From assembly GCF_037102585.1 (NCBI RefSeq), contig NW_027043820.1, positions 2,142,501 through 2,206,500 of the forward strand: a stretch of 64,000 nt of DNA, in the 5' to 3' direction. Of the stretch, positions 39,348 to 49,378 are shown piece after piece. This stretch comes from Saccharomycopsis crataegensis. Lineage: Eukaryota > Ascomycota > Saccharomycetes > Ascoideales > Saccharomycopsidaceae. The notes below the pieces were generated by a model. That model did not search any database. It worked only from the letters and a program-made list of their open reading frames with translations, and was not told the DNA's origin. The number at the start of each line of letters is the position of its first letter. Positions within the stretch are counted from its first letter, which is position 1. Both the position numbers and the translations under genes were made by a program.

Positions 39348-42300
39348 TTAGTGACCCCAATTCTCAAATCTCTGAATAGTGTCCATACTGGCACTCTTCT
39401 TCACAACTCTAAGCCCATTGTGAAAGTCCTGCATCCCAACTGGCCTAATGTCTTGTTTCGAAGTGGTTATCAAATCATCTCCCAATTGTCTTAACGGTCC
39501 CATAGATGCTTCTTTGACTAATCTCAGCATATCATCAATGGAATAACCACTAGTCATCGTAGATAAAATTCGAAAATCCACATCTTTGAGACTATATTGT
39601 TGCTGAGTATTGACCAAGTCCTTGAAAAACGCGTTTCTCGTTTCAAAATCTGGAATGGCAATATATTGCTTATTGCCAAACATCTCACATGAAGCTTCAT
39701 CGATGACCCATGGTTTATTGGTGGTGGCCAATAATAAAACTCTAACATCTTGTTTCCAATCACTACCAATATTGAAATCAGGACTCAATGGAGTACTACT
39801 AGAGCTACTAGAGCTACTAGTACCACTTTTTTTGCCGCCCGTATGAAGCCTGAGCATGCGCTTCCATTCTTTGAAAAAACGGGCTTTCACTCGAGCAACT
39901 TCCGGCTTCCTTTCAAATAACAAATCAATGTTTTCAAGCACAATTGTTATTGGTGACATTTTTCTGGCTAGCAAAAATAAAGACTTCACAAATTTCTCAT
40001 GCGTTACTAAAGAAGCAGTATCAATAACTAAAGGGACACACTTGCATTCACGGGCAACCGCTTTTGCTATCATACCTTGTCTATTACCAGGAGGCCCATA
40101 AAATAACATGCTCTTGACGGTTTCTGACAATAGCCCGTCAAATAGATCTGGTCTCAAAAATGGGAAAATCAAAGTTTCCTTAAGTGACTTTTTCGTACTA
40201 GAGGATACAATGCCCACCAAATCCGTCAAGCTGATTTTATTGTTGTCATTATGTAATGCAATCTTCAATAAAGAGCGACACGTCCTCTCATCAACTTCAC
40301 CACTGGTATAGTTACTGGTGTCCAGTAACAATTTTTCGATTTTTTCCTTAGTTTTCTTTTTAGTAGAATATGTACTGTACGTGGATTCTCCCCCAGAAGC
40401 AGTGACCATTTGGGGTTTTCTGGAGGGATTTTTGATGGTTGATCTCTCCGAAGCAACAAGCAGGGCACCATTAGGAGTTGCTATACCAGAAACTAAAGAG
40501 TTTGCAGAAAAGAAGGTCACTATTGGGGAAGTCTTGGCAATTTGGGCCCCATAATTACTCTTTTCGTTAGTTCCATTAAGCCCAAAGACCAATTTCATTC
40601 CATTGCCATCTTTTCTGTCCAAATGGTTGAGATATTTGGCTTTTTCTATCTCTAAAGTCTTTTGCATACCTTTAATCACCTGTTGTTTATTGAAATTTTT
40701 GGTTTTCTCGGTACGTGGCAATGGTGGTAGATTCAATTTTTGCCTGATAAAAGGACGAGATTTGGACGAATGCGGGGCTGAGGGTTCTTTGAATGAAAAA
40801 ACGTCACTATTAATCATTGTGTCATTGAATTTGGTAAGAGTGGTACCCAAAGACTGAGCTCCGTCATTATTGATTTTCCCCTTGACAAAGGCATCTTGTG
40901 GTGGTTTACCAAACTTTGTGGGATGACTAAATGTTGGAGATATTTGGATGGCCTGCAAACAGGTAGTTTCTAGTTTAACATTAAGAGTAACCCCACTTTT
41001 ATTCGAGTAATCACTGTTGGAAATAGTATAGCCATTACCAAAATTTTTGTTCCTGCTTACTGGAGTATCATTTGAAATAATTTTCATAACATTTGGAATT
41101 CGAGAAAACTCAGTCTTGATCTTTTCCTTCATAAAATCTTGCTCCGGCTTTCTGGATCTCAACATTTCCTTATTCTGTTTACTTTGGCTAGGTAAAGTTG
41201 AGCCATTTGTGATCATGCACGCATTTGTCTCAAGCTCATCGTCCCTATTTGTCTGAGGTTGACGATATTCATCCTCAACTTTTTCAATCACACTGGCTGA
41301 GAGTACTGATTCAGAATAAGCAGCACTAAATTCCTGTTGCTCCTTCACATCATCTTCAACGGATTCAAAATTATTAATCGTAGCATCCTCAATTGCAATG
41401 CGTTTTTCAATTTTTCCAACTTCCATAGTTTGCTTATGGTTTGGAATTTCAGCTGTGGGCCAATTATCAAAAATTTGTTCAGGAATCTCATTAACTTGGA
41501 ATTCACCTTGCGGAAGGTCACTGAAGGGAATATCTAATAAATTCGCAGTGCTTCCAAAAGTATTTCTATATAAACTACCTTGATAACTGCGAACACTTTT
41601 AAGTGTACCTGGTGGTCCATGGATATCCAGCAATATCATACTTGAGTGATTACTGGACTTCAAAAGATCAATAGCAGAAAATTCTTGCTCGATGCCAAAA
41701 TGACCCATATCAATTCCGATATTGTTGATACATCTATTTGATGAGTTGGTCGCCCTGCTGTTTCTTGGATGTGAATAATTCCTGATATGGGGAGCCGTCA
41801 AGGTATCTAACTCTGTGAAAATAGTTGCATTATCTTCCTCATCTTTAAACTCGCCTTTCTCTAAGTGTAACTCATCCATCAATTTCTTTAATGTATCACT
41901 GGATCTCTTATGTTCAAGAAGCGTATTCATGCTCAATGGTGCAACAAAATCATGAATGTTGTTTGAGTTATGTACTCCATTCATTATTTCATTGAGCCTA
42001 TTGCTATTATTTCCTGTTCGATGGTTCATTTCCTTTTCTTCATTCTGTGTTAGCTGCTGTTCACTACCTTCTGGTTCATCACAGAAATCATCGGTTAATA
42101 AAGCATTGTATTTGGGGTCTGTTTGATAATGTTCAACAATTCTATGTTCCTCACCTCTTCCTGGGGCTATTTCAAGAATTATATTATTTTTGGCTTGCTC
42201 ATACAATTGATTATTCCCACATTTTCCATGGGTTTCATTATCTGTACTTGAGTTGGATTCCATGTCATCAACACAACTTGATGCCGAAGACCTAGATAAC

Positions 42301-43775
42301 GAAGAAGAAATAGAAGCAGTGCCTTTATTCTCCTCTTCATAGCTCTCCACCATTGAGACGATATCTCCTAATAAATTCGATTGGGAAGTGTATACTGACA
42401 GTACTCTGGCGCTCAAAAGATCACTATCAGACATGGATTTGCGTAACCTGGATTCCCGCAGTTTGTGATAATCCATAGGTGAAAGGTAAACCATTGGCGC
42501 GGCTATATCAAAATCTAGTAACCGATTAGGTTGTAGTGTGTTTTTTCCGGAGTATAGAAGATCATCAAATGCCTGCTGTTTTACCTTGTTGTCAAAAATA
42601 TCAGTATGATATTCTGAGGGAATTGAAAGCCTGAATGCTGAGTGTAAATCTTTATTTGATGGTGTAGGAATACTGTTTCCTTTTGATTCAGTTGAGTGAA
42701 CAATAGGTTCATTTAGTGATTTTGAGGTTCCATACTGATGAGTTGGCCTTACCGTTGTTGGTTGGTTGTTGATAATTTGTGCGGACTTGACATCGTGCTT
42801 AGATATGGTGGCTAGTTGATTAGAATGTGAAATAATAGGTTTTTTATTATTGCCAGGCGGTACTGTTTTCAAAGCAGTGTTAGTAGATCCTGGATGGTGA
42901 GTTTGATTGCTTGTAGATTCACTCCTACTATTGATGTTGGAGTTTTCATTAATATCGTGATCTCTTGCGGTGTTGTTGCTCTTTGTTGAAGATGATCCTT
43001 CTTCAAAATCTGTATTAAGAGACAGACATATTTCAGAATGAATCGGGGAAGAATCATTCATTTGAAGAGATTTACTTGCGATTATGGAAGCTCCATCTTC
43101 TGTAAAGTCATTATTTGATTCATTGTAATTCATCAAGTTAATTCTCGGTTCTGAAAGTAGAGTGATATTCCTGTCAGTGATGGATGCAGGTATGAAGCCT
43201 GAATGATTCGAGTTTAGTTGTGTTGAAGTGGCGTTTGTTGAATGGGACTGAGGAGTAAATGTATCATTTTTTTGGCCTGAAAGTGTGGTTGCGGTTGAAA
43301 TTTGCATTCGTTTATGGTAATCTTTTACTCCACTATTTGCTGGAGTATGATATTTGTTGCTTTCCATATTTTGTGGCTCATGGAAAATCGCTGGGTTATT
43401 ACCGCCTGAGTAAGTATGATGATGAGCATTACCATCATTCTCTTTGGGAAGTTTGCTTCTGACTATGATTTCAAAACACAAATGGGCGCCGTTAATGGCC
43501 TGCTTATCTAGATTTGAAAGGCTTTGGAAAAGGTCGAATTCTATGGGGTCCATGTTTCTTTTAGAATTATCGAGTAGCTTCATTGGGAAATGTTTCTTGA
43601 AGGAACTAATGGAGCTGGTGATGAAAGTGTGAAGATTCATCCATTTCTTGTAGGCTTTTTCGTAATCATTCCTTATTTCAAAAAGAACACATTCTTGTGC
43701 TAGAGTGTAACAGAGACGGTAGCAGTCATCGATGTTTCTGACAAATGAATATTTTGTGCTTATGGGGAAATTCAT
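39348..43775 (-). CDS. Yta6/Sap1-type AAA protein with degenerate ATPase site
   Basis: 1475 residues. The N-terminal 80 or so have an MIT-like three-helix look (YRLCYTLAQECVLFEIRNDY with EKAYKKWMNLHTFI). About 1000 residues of low-complexity Ser/Asn/Thr sequence follow. The C-terminal 300 residues align with Yta6/Sap1 of the meiotic AAA clade: LIFPFLRPDLFDGLLSETVK, RVLLLATTNKPWVIDEAS, GYSIDDMLRLVKEASMGPLR and DIRPVGMQDF. Walker A reads GPPGNRQG (1227-1234) where the clade has GPPGTGKT. Walker B ends in EN (1281-1282) instead of DE. The arginine-finger segment reads SCEMFGNKQ (from 1362) with no arginine. The protein should therefore not hydrolyse ATP by the usual route. The frame is intact, so it appears to be a functional pseudo-ATPase or a subunit of a mixed ring. 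Yta6 lies at the bud cortex; the role here is unknown. Confidence 0.88.
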   Translation of the reverse strand: MNFPISTKYSFVRNIDDCYRLCYTLAQECVLFEIRNDYEKAYKKWMNLHTFITSSISSFKKHFPMKLLDNSKRNMDPIEFDLFQSLSNLDKQAINGAHLCFEIIVRSKLPKENDGNAHHHTYSGGNNPAIFHEPQNMESNKYHTPANSGVKDYHKRMQISTATTLSGQKNDTFTPQSHSTNATSTQLNSNHSGFIPASITDRNITLLSEPRINLMNYNESNNDFTEDGASIIASKSLQMNDSSPIHSEICLSLNTDFEEGSSSTKSNNTARDHDINENSNINSRSESTSNQTHHPGSTNTALKTVPPGNNKKPIISHSNQLATISKHDVKSAQIINNQPTTVRPTHQYGTSKSLNEPIVHSTESKGNSIPTPSNKDLHSAFRLSIPSEYHTDIFDNKVKQQAFDDLLYSGKNTLQPNRLLDFDIAAPMVYLSPMDYHKLRESRLRKSMSDSDLLSARVLSVYTSQSNLLGDIVSMVESYEEENKGTASISSSLSRSSASSCVDDMESNSSTDNETHGKCGNNQLYEQAKNNIILEIAPGRGEEHRIVEHYQTDPKYNALLTDDFCDEPEGSEQQLTQNEEKEMNHRTGNNSNRLNEIMNGVHNSNNIHDFVAPLSMNTLLEHKRSSDTLKKLMDELHLEKGEFKDEEDNATIFTELDTLTAPHIRNYSHPRNSRATNSSNRCINNIGIDMGHFGIEQEFSAIDLLKSSNHSSMILLDIHGPPGTLKSVRSYQGSLYRNTFGSTANLLDIPFSDLPQGEFQVNEIPEQIFDNWPTAEIPNHKQTMEVGKIEKRIAIEDATINNFESVEDDVKEQQEFSAAYSESVLSASVIEKVEDEYRQPQTNRDDELETNACMITNGSTLPSQSKQNKEMLRSRKPEQDFMKEKIKTEFSRIPNVMKIISNDTPVSRNKNFGNGYTISNSDYSNKSGVTLNVKLETTCLQAIQISPTFSHPTKFGKPPQDAFVKGKINNDGAQSLGTTLTKFNDTMINSDVFSFKEPSAPHSSKSRPFIRQKLNLPPLPRTEKTKNFNKQQVIKGMQKTLEIEKAKYLNHLDRKDGNGMKLVFGLNGTNEKSNYGAQIAKTSPIVTFFSANSLVSGIATPNGALLVASERSTIKNPSRKPQMVTASGGESTYSTYSTKKKTKEKIEKLLLDTSNYTSGEVDERTCRSLLKIALHNDNNKISLTDLVGIVSSSTKKSLKETLIFPFLRPDLFDGLLSETVKSMLFYGPPGNRQGMIAKAVARECKCVPLVIDTASLVTHEKFVKSLFLLARKMSPITIVLENIDLLFERKPEVARVKARFFKEWKRMLRLHTGGKKSGTSSSSSSSSTPLSPDFNIGSDWKQDVRVLLLATTNKPWVIDEASCEMFGNKQYIAIPDFETRNAFFKDLVNTQQQYSLKDVDFRILSTMTSGYSIDDMLRLVKEASMGPLRQLGDDLITTSKQDIRPVGMQDFHNGLRVVKKSASMDTIQRFENWGH

Positions 43776-43846
43776 GCCTTGATGTTCATATTATCATGTG
43801 TCTGTCTATTGTCTCCCGAGAGCTTGTGTAGATATATATATATTTA

Positions 43847-43868
43847 TGTGTGTGTGTGTGTGTGTGTG
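43847..43868. repeat. (TG)11 microsatellite
   Basis: Eleven TG units in the AAA-like gene's upstream region, next to an AT dinucleotide run (43831-43841). Confidence 0.9.
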
Positions 43869-44139
43869 AAAACAAGATACTGTGATGCCTTGCTAAGAAA
43901 CAAATTATCCGTCAATATTATTGTATTATTCTTCTGAATTGATTTCAAAGACTGTTTTCGAGGAAAACGGGGATATTTAAGTAAGCATTCCTAGGTCAGA
44001 CACACAGAAACTCAGTCTTTTCTGGCATCACTCTACTGCAGTAGTATTATTACAATGTCTATGATTTCTGCCAGAAAGAGGACGTCTTTATTTTGCCTGC
44101 AAAAATATTTCTTTAATGAGCATTGTCGTATCACAATGG

Positions 44140-44190
44140 CTGTTGTGGTTGTGGTTGTGGTTATACTTGTGGTTGTCCTTGTGGTTGTAT
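44140..44190. repeat. GTGGTT/CTTGTGGTTGT minisatellite
   Basis: Imperfect repeats of GTGGTT with interspersed CTT units, non-coding; the frame through it on the minus strand is a threonine run. Confidence 0.8.
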
Positions 44191-45435
44191 CATCTTTTTT
44201 TGTTTTTTGTTTTTTTTCAATAAATTTATTTTGATCCGCGAAAGAAGTAATAATAAAACGTTCACCCCTCAAAGGTTTACTAAAAGGCCCTCTCTATTGG
44301 TGTTTTTGTCCCAAAATACTAATGAAACATAGCAGCATCCAATGCTGATAGCATTGGCTAAAACAATAGAGTTGGTTGGGTCGACATCGAATACATGAAC
44401 GTCACGCCAACTTTAAGTGAGTCTGCCGTCCCTTCCTGCTCATCAGTCTATCAAATTAGCAAATATGCAGAACGTGAGGGTCTGTTTTCTGTAAAGCAGA
44501 TCTTTTGTATATTAAAATAGAGCAGATTGGGACGCCGTCAATGTTTCATCTATTGACTGCTTTACGCTGGCTGATTGTCGAAAACAGAAACTCCAACGGT
44601 TGTGGCTCTCTCTTAGGGAGGGAGGACACTGTATTTATTCTTGGGCACACATCAACAGACATGGAAAGCCCCCCACCTCCTCACTAAGCTCTGAAATTTG
44701 CCCATCGAGCAGGCGTATCCCTTAAAAGAGTATGGATTATTACCCTAAATAACCTGTTCCTCCGCGTACTAATAACCGCAGATCTTTCTCTCTCTGCACA
44801 AGAAAAAAAAAAAAAGACAATTCTGGAAAACAGTACATTAATTACTGGATCTTTCTGAATATAGACGGTTGCTTTGGAATGTATAAATGAAGGAGGAAAA
44901 GAATGAATAGATTATAATTAACCCCCAAAAGGTAGCCAGGAAAATGACGATTTACGTCTGGCTTCAGCAGTTACCCATGAATAATCGGGCTTACATGATC
45001 AAAACAATTACATGATTCCAGCCAGATACGGCTTTTTTTTTTTTTTCCGGCAGTTTCAGGCTTATTTTACCGGTCCACAGCACAACCCAATTGGTGGAAC
45101 AAAAAATTTGGTTCCAAGACCAAGTAATGACTGCTTCAAAAAATAATCAGAAGTGGTATGGCAAACTGCTATCATCCATCTTGATGATTTTGGAGTACAT
45201 TATTAATTTTTCCAGTGGTTTTCCCTTCAAATGTAGATTATATATGTAATGTAACTTATCAGCACCATCAACGATGCGGTTGACCGAGATTTTGACAAAT
45301 GCATGCTTTTCAATTAATGTAAGAACACTAGCTGAAATACAAATGTAATTAATTTATTATTATGAAAATGGAAACATTAAATATAAATTGAACTTGAGCT
45401 TGAACTTGAAGCAAAGATGATTAATGAATCTCCAC

Positions 45436-45810
45436 ATGGTAGAAAAGAAAAGAAAAGTAGTAGGAAGAGATGGCGGCAAGAAGAAAAATCAGAACGAGGA
45501 CAAAAATGAAGAGGGAAAAAAATACTATGAAGGAAAACAACTAAGAAAGGAAAGAGCTATTCACAAGCAAGAAAAAGAAATTAAAAGGGTGTAGGGCTTA
45601 TACTGGAAAATCCAGTGGCAAGAAACAAAAAGGTACTATCATGTACTATCATATGCAATTGACACATCTTGTAAGGACATTAAGGAGGAGTCCAATATTT
45701 CTGATCCAGAGATTGAAGAAATCATCTTCAAAGACCTTCGTCTTCTAAAAAACCTTTGGAGATCACAAGGGTATCAAAATGAAAAGAATAAATGTATTGA
45801 GGTGAACTGA
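45436..45810 (+). pseudogene. Possible decayed coding stretch, unknown family
   Basis: An ATG-started frame (MVEKKRKVVGRDGGKKKNQN), Lys/Glu-rich, is interrupted and continues as a more globular-looking sequence: WKIQWQETKRYYHVLSYAID, then KDLRLLKNLWRSQGY. The second part does not look random, with conserved-type aromatic and charged spacing. No family is recognised. Confidence 0.35.
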
Positions 45811-45819
45811 AAAGTATTC

Positions 45820-46050
45820 TCATTTATTAATGGGGATACCAAACTTGGCAAATGCTTCTGAAGAACCAATAATGGAATCTGGTGTCCCGTTGCAGTCTTT
45901 GAAGCGGTTGCCAAGAAGTGGTTCAATTGACACACACAGTAACATCGCTAATGGAAAAGGTTGTAACGCAATTAACTGAGCAATCAGAAATATTCTGTAT
46001 TTCGGGCTCTCAAATGATTGAAGAGTATGATGAACACTTCTGGTTTTCAA
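45820..46050 (-). pseudogene. Possible gene remnant ending in a globular-looking C-terminus
   Basis: An open stretch of up to 76 codons without an ATG at its upstream end. Its last 40 residues (IEPLLGNRFKDCNGTPDSII, then GSSEAFAKFGIPINK) look like a true protein terminus. I do not recognise it. It could be the last exon of a larger, now lost gene. Confidence 0.35.
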
Positions 46051-47790
46051 GAATGAAAATTAAAGAGTTGATTTTCAATTTTGATGATTATTTTTCTTGA
46101 TGGTGCATTTAATTGCTCTAGCAACTTGAATCTAAAGTTACCAATAACTAGTATTTAACTTACGGAAAGATTGGAAGTTGTAACTCACATGTCTCAAAAA
46201 AGGAACCACCAAAGAGAACAAAACAGGAAAATCTCAAATTTTGAGTACATGATGGAACATCAAGCTCCAAAAAAAAAAAAAAAAGAAAAAACATACCCAA
46301 ATAATAGTACCGATGCGTTGAAATTTACCAGCTTATGGATGCATAATTTGCTTAGAAAAATGAACTATGGATCAATATCCATGCCATAACAATGTCTTGC
46401 CAAAAATTTTCCAGGAATCTTGCCTCGCAGCAGTTGGAAATTCTTAGGAAGGTTTTTTCCAGATTTTTACGAATAATGATCAACGTTATTGAAGTTTTCA
46501 AAGACTTCACCGCTCTCATAATTTTCATCAGAGCCGTATCTACTTTAGGATGTTGTCTATCTGAGTCCTCTGAATTTTGGAACCTAAATTAATATATAGT
46601 GCGAAACTGTTCTCTCCTTCCACGAAGTTTTACGGCAAGCAATTGATATGGCAAGAAATGCGATACTATCAACTTGCCCTCATGGTGCTCACAATAATGA
46701 GCTACCCCTTTTCCTTACTTGTAAACTTTGAACTATAAATGAAATATTCGACAAGAAGATCTTATACGAGGGGGAAAAAATAACCAAAAACCGAAAGAAA
46801 ACAAGTAGCCAATAAATAACAATTTCGTGCATCACGCAAAACTCTCTGGTGAACAACTCCACCGAACCCCCGAGAACTTCATTTTGGTTCTTCCAGCTCC
46901 CTGGAATCTGTCAAATGATCAATTTTATGGTTTTATTTGCTGGGAGAAAGATTATGGTGTTAATGACTGCTTATTGGATTATATATATATAACTTTTAAT
47001 TTATAATATATAGGCCAAACAGCAAAAGAGAACGTGTGGCTCATATAAAAAGAACTCATATCCTCCCTTAATTTCAAAGAAATTTTTCCGGACAAAAAAT
47101 TACGCCGCCTCTTTTCCAATTTTTATATCCTCTTTTGTCATTATTTTCCAGTTACTATCGGAAGCCGTTAATAATCTAAACCGAGACTGGAACCCGGCCC
47201 GAGTCTGTCACCGATGGGAGCTGAAGCTCTAACCGTAGAGCCCACTACAAATATAAATGTAGAGCAGTTATCCTTTTCTTGAATATAAATTGAAATTAAA
47301 GAATCTAAGTACTGTGTGCATTATGAATTCTACAGTTAGAATTGTAAAATTACAACAGAACTATAGCTGCGGAGCTCAGAGTTCAAAAATCTTGCGAAAC
47401 AGTGGAAAGGTAACCTTCCCTACAAGGGTTTTTTAAACTGATATTTTAAACTGATTTTTTTTTTTTTTTTATTGCTATATTATTGCTTTTATTATTTATT
47501 CTCTTATGATTTTCACGGGTCTCTAGAATCCCAGATGCTAACAATTATCCCAGTAGACTCACGCCTGAGCCACATTTCAAGGGAAGTAAGTGACTGATGG
47601 TGAAGATTTGTGCCCAAATCTAGGACACTGCATATTCAATAGGCTAGTAATACTATTCAATTACGATCATTACCCCCATTATGAGCGTAAGATTGTACTT
47701 TGCAGAATAAATACTATCGGAAAAACTTAGCAGGAGCCATAATCACGGTAAGCGAAGAAGATGGTTGCCCGGACTGTTTCCGGCTCCGGA

Positions 47791-47814
47791 TGACTAAGCG
47801 GATTGGGGAGGGGG
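47791..47814 (+). promoter_or_regulatory. AP-1-like and STRE-like sites before GLO1
   Basis: TGACTAA (47791-47797) fits the Yap1/AP-1 type site and AGGGGG (47809-47814) contains the Msn2/4 stress element AGGGG. They lie 130-150 bases before the GLO1 start, with a TATATAA box near 47871. Glyoxalase I responds to osmotic and oxidative stress in yeast. Confidence 0.5.
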
Positions 47815-47942
47815 AAGCGGAGGACGGGTAAATTGATTTTAATGTATTATCGATATGCATATTTATATAAATGCATATTCACATAAATGTTAAGTGGTTC
47901 TGATTTTCTTTTCAATTCAGCCTCATCTGCAAAAAAGTAACC

Positions 47943-48935
47943 ATGGTGTCTTTCGATCCTTCCCTTACCTTCAACCATACCTGTCTCAGGGTTAAAGACC
48001 CTAAGGTCAGTATCGAGTTCTACGTCAAGAACTTTGGCCTCGAATTGTTGAAGAAGCTCGATTTCCCAGAAAAGAAGTTTACTCTTTACATTTTGGCCCT
48101 CAATTACCCAGGAAACAAGGGCTACAACAAGAATTGGGCTGAGAGAGAAGGGGTATTGGAACTCTGCCACAATTACGGCTCAGAATCCGACCCTAACTTC
48201 AAGATCAACAATGGTAATGCCGATCCTCACAGAGGGTTTGGCCACATTTGCTTTACTGTCGACAACATCAACGCTTGCTGTGATGCCTTGGAGTCTTCTG
48301 GGGTTAGTTTCAAAAAGAAGTTGACCGATGGTAGACAAAAGGATATTGCTTTTGTTCTTGATCCAGATGGATACTGGGTGGAATTGATCAACAACAAGGC
48401 TATCCAACCGGTGGAATACAAGACCGAAATTTCCACTTACAAATTCAACCATACCATGATTAGAGTCAAAGATGCCAAAAAATCCTTAGATTTCTACCAA
48501 AACGTTTTGGGGATGTCTCTTGTTGACACTTTGGAATTCCCTGCTGCGAAATTCACTTTGTACTTTTTGGGTTACGAATTTGACGACCATAGTAAAGGTA
48601 AACATTTCTCCAGCAGACAATCGCTTTTGGAATTGACTCACAACTGGGGTACTGAGGACGATCCTGATTTCTCTTATCATAACGGTAATGACGAACCAGC
48701 CGGGTACGGTCACATTGGGGTTTCTGTCAAGGATCCTGCCAGCATGTGTAAGCAAATCGAAGAAGAATACCCAGAAGTTCAATGGGTGGCCAAATATGGT
48801 TCATTTTTCTTGAACAATATTGCTTTTGTTAAAGATCCAGATAACTACTGGATCGAAATTCTCCCACTGAACTTAATGGCAGAAACTCACGATTGCCCGG
48901 GTTGTAGTGGTGAATTGAAAGATGAAAACAAATAA
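47943..48935 (+). CDS. GLO1: Glyoxalase I, two-domain (lactoylglutathione lyase)
   Basis: 330 residues made of two tandem glyoxalase folds. Domain 1 begins FNHTCLRVKDPKVSIEFYV and includes EREGVLELCHNYGSESDPNF and GFGHICFTVDNI, then AFVLDPDGYWVELI. Domain 2 begins FNHTMIRVKDAKKSLDFYQN, with SLLELTHNWGTEDDPDFSYH, GYGHIGVSVKD and AFVKDPDNYWIEILP. The His and Glu metal ligands (in HT, LEL, GHI and VEL/IEI) are present in both. The enzyme turns the methylglyoxal-glutathione hemithioacetal into S-lactoylglutathione in the cytosol. Single-chain two-site enzymes of about 325 residues are the yeast norm. A short extra tail with CPGC lies after domain 2 and is not part of the usual fold. Confidence 0.97.
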   Translation: MVSFDPSLTFNHTCLRVKDPKVSIEFYVKNFGLELLKKLDFPEKKFTLYILALNYPGNKGYNKNWAEREGVLELCHNYGSESDPNFKINNGNADPHRGFGHICFTVDNINACCDALESSGVSFKKKLTDGRQKDIAFVLDPDGYWVELINNKAIQPVEYKTEISTYKFNHTMIRVKDAKKSLDFYQNVLGMSLVDTLEFPAAKFTLYFLGYEFDDHSKGKHFSSRQSLLELTHNWGTEDDPDFSYHNGNDEPAGYGHIGVSVKDPASMCKQIEEEYPEVQWVAKYGSFFLNNIAFVKDPDNYWIEILPLNLMAETHDCPGCSGELKDENK

Positions 48936-49378
48936 ATGGTTGACTTAAAATTTTCCTAAAGAGAAGTATAACTCCAGCCATCATTTGTTACATCTGTGTA
49001 TATGATATTTTTTTATTTTTTTTTGTTGATTTATTTTGTACAATATGACTTTGATTGTAATTTTTCACAATTGATGTGTAGGATTGATTTATCGATATTA
49101 AAACTGCTAACATATAAAGTGAGATAAATTCCAATGGTCCCATCAAGTTATTTACTGACTTCCAAAATTGTTTATTATGTTTGATATTTGAAAAGAATGG
49201 TGAAATACTTTATATGAGCAAAAGTATGATAATAATAATTTTTTGATAACGGCACCACCTCACGGTACGCGTCGCGTAATTTTTTTTTTTTTTTTTTTCT
49301 TTCCTATTTTTCAATTCTTTCTTCTTTTTCACCTGTGTCAGTTATTCTTTGAAGAGATAACCATAATCTTTTTAAATA
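48936..49378. promoter_or_regulatory. GLO1 3' end and MSH2 promoter
   Basis: About 440 bases with a T19 run (about 49281-49299) and the MCB listed separately. No gene is seen. Confidence 0.5.
49267..49276 (+). promoter_or_regulatory. MCB (MluI cell-cycle box) before MSH2
   Basis: ACGCGT followed directly by CGCG, about 110 bases upstream of the MSH2 ATG. ACGCGT is the MBF site of G1/S genes, and MSH2 expression peaks at G1/S in S. cerevisiae. Confidence 0.6.

Larger units (their letters stand above)
43776..47942. other. 4.2-kb region without a convincing gene
   Basis: This is the largest gene-free stretch in the window, between the AAA-like gene and GLO1. It is visibly AT-rich, with runs of A/T, a TG microsatellite (43847-43868) and a GTGGTT minisatellite (about 44140-44190). 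Several open stretches of 40-75 codons look protein-like but lack good starts (for example 45436-45810 plus, 45820-46050 minus, 46392-46592 plus). It may be a decayed gene cluster, a long promoter of GLO1 or a regional centromere. No single reading is proven. Confidence 0.5.

Noticed and set aside
47160-47245. tRNA-like sequence on the minus strand (CCGGGTTCCAGTCTCGG T-arm and a GCTC/GAGC D-arm)
   Set aside because: The T-loop lacks the normal TTCRA, the acceptor stem does not pair, U33 is missing and there is no T-run terminator. At best a decayed tRNA.
47515-47595. Second tRNA-like sequence (perfect A box TGGCTCAGGCG on the minus strand)
   Set aside because: No good T-arm or acceptor stem could be formed, so not called.
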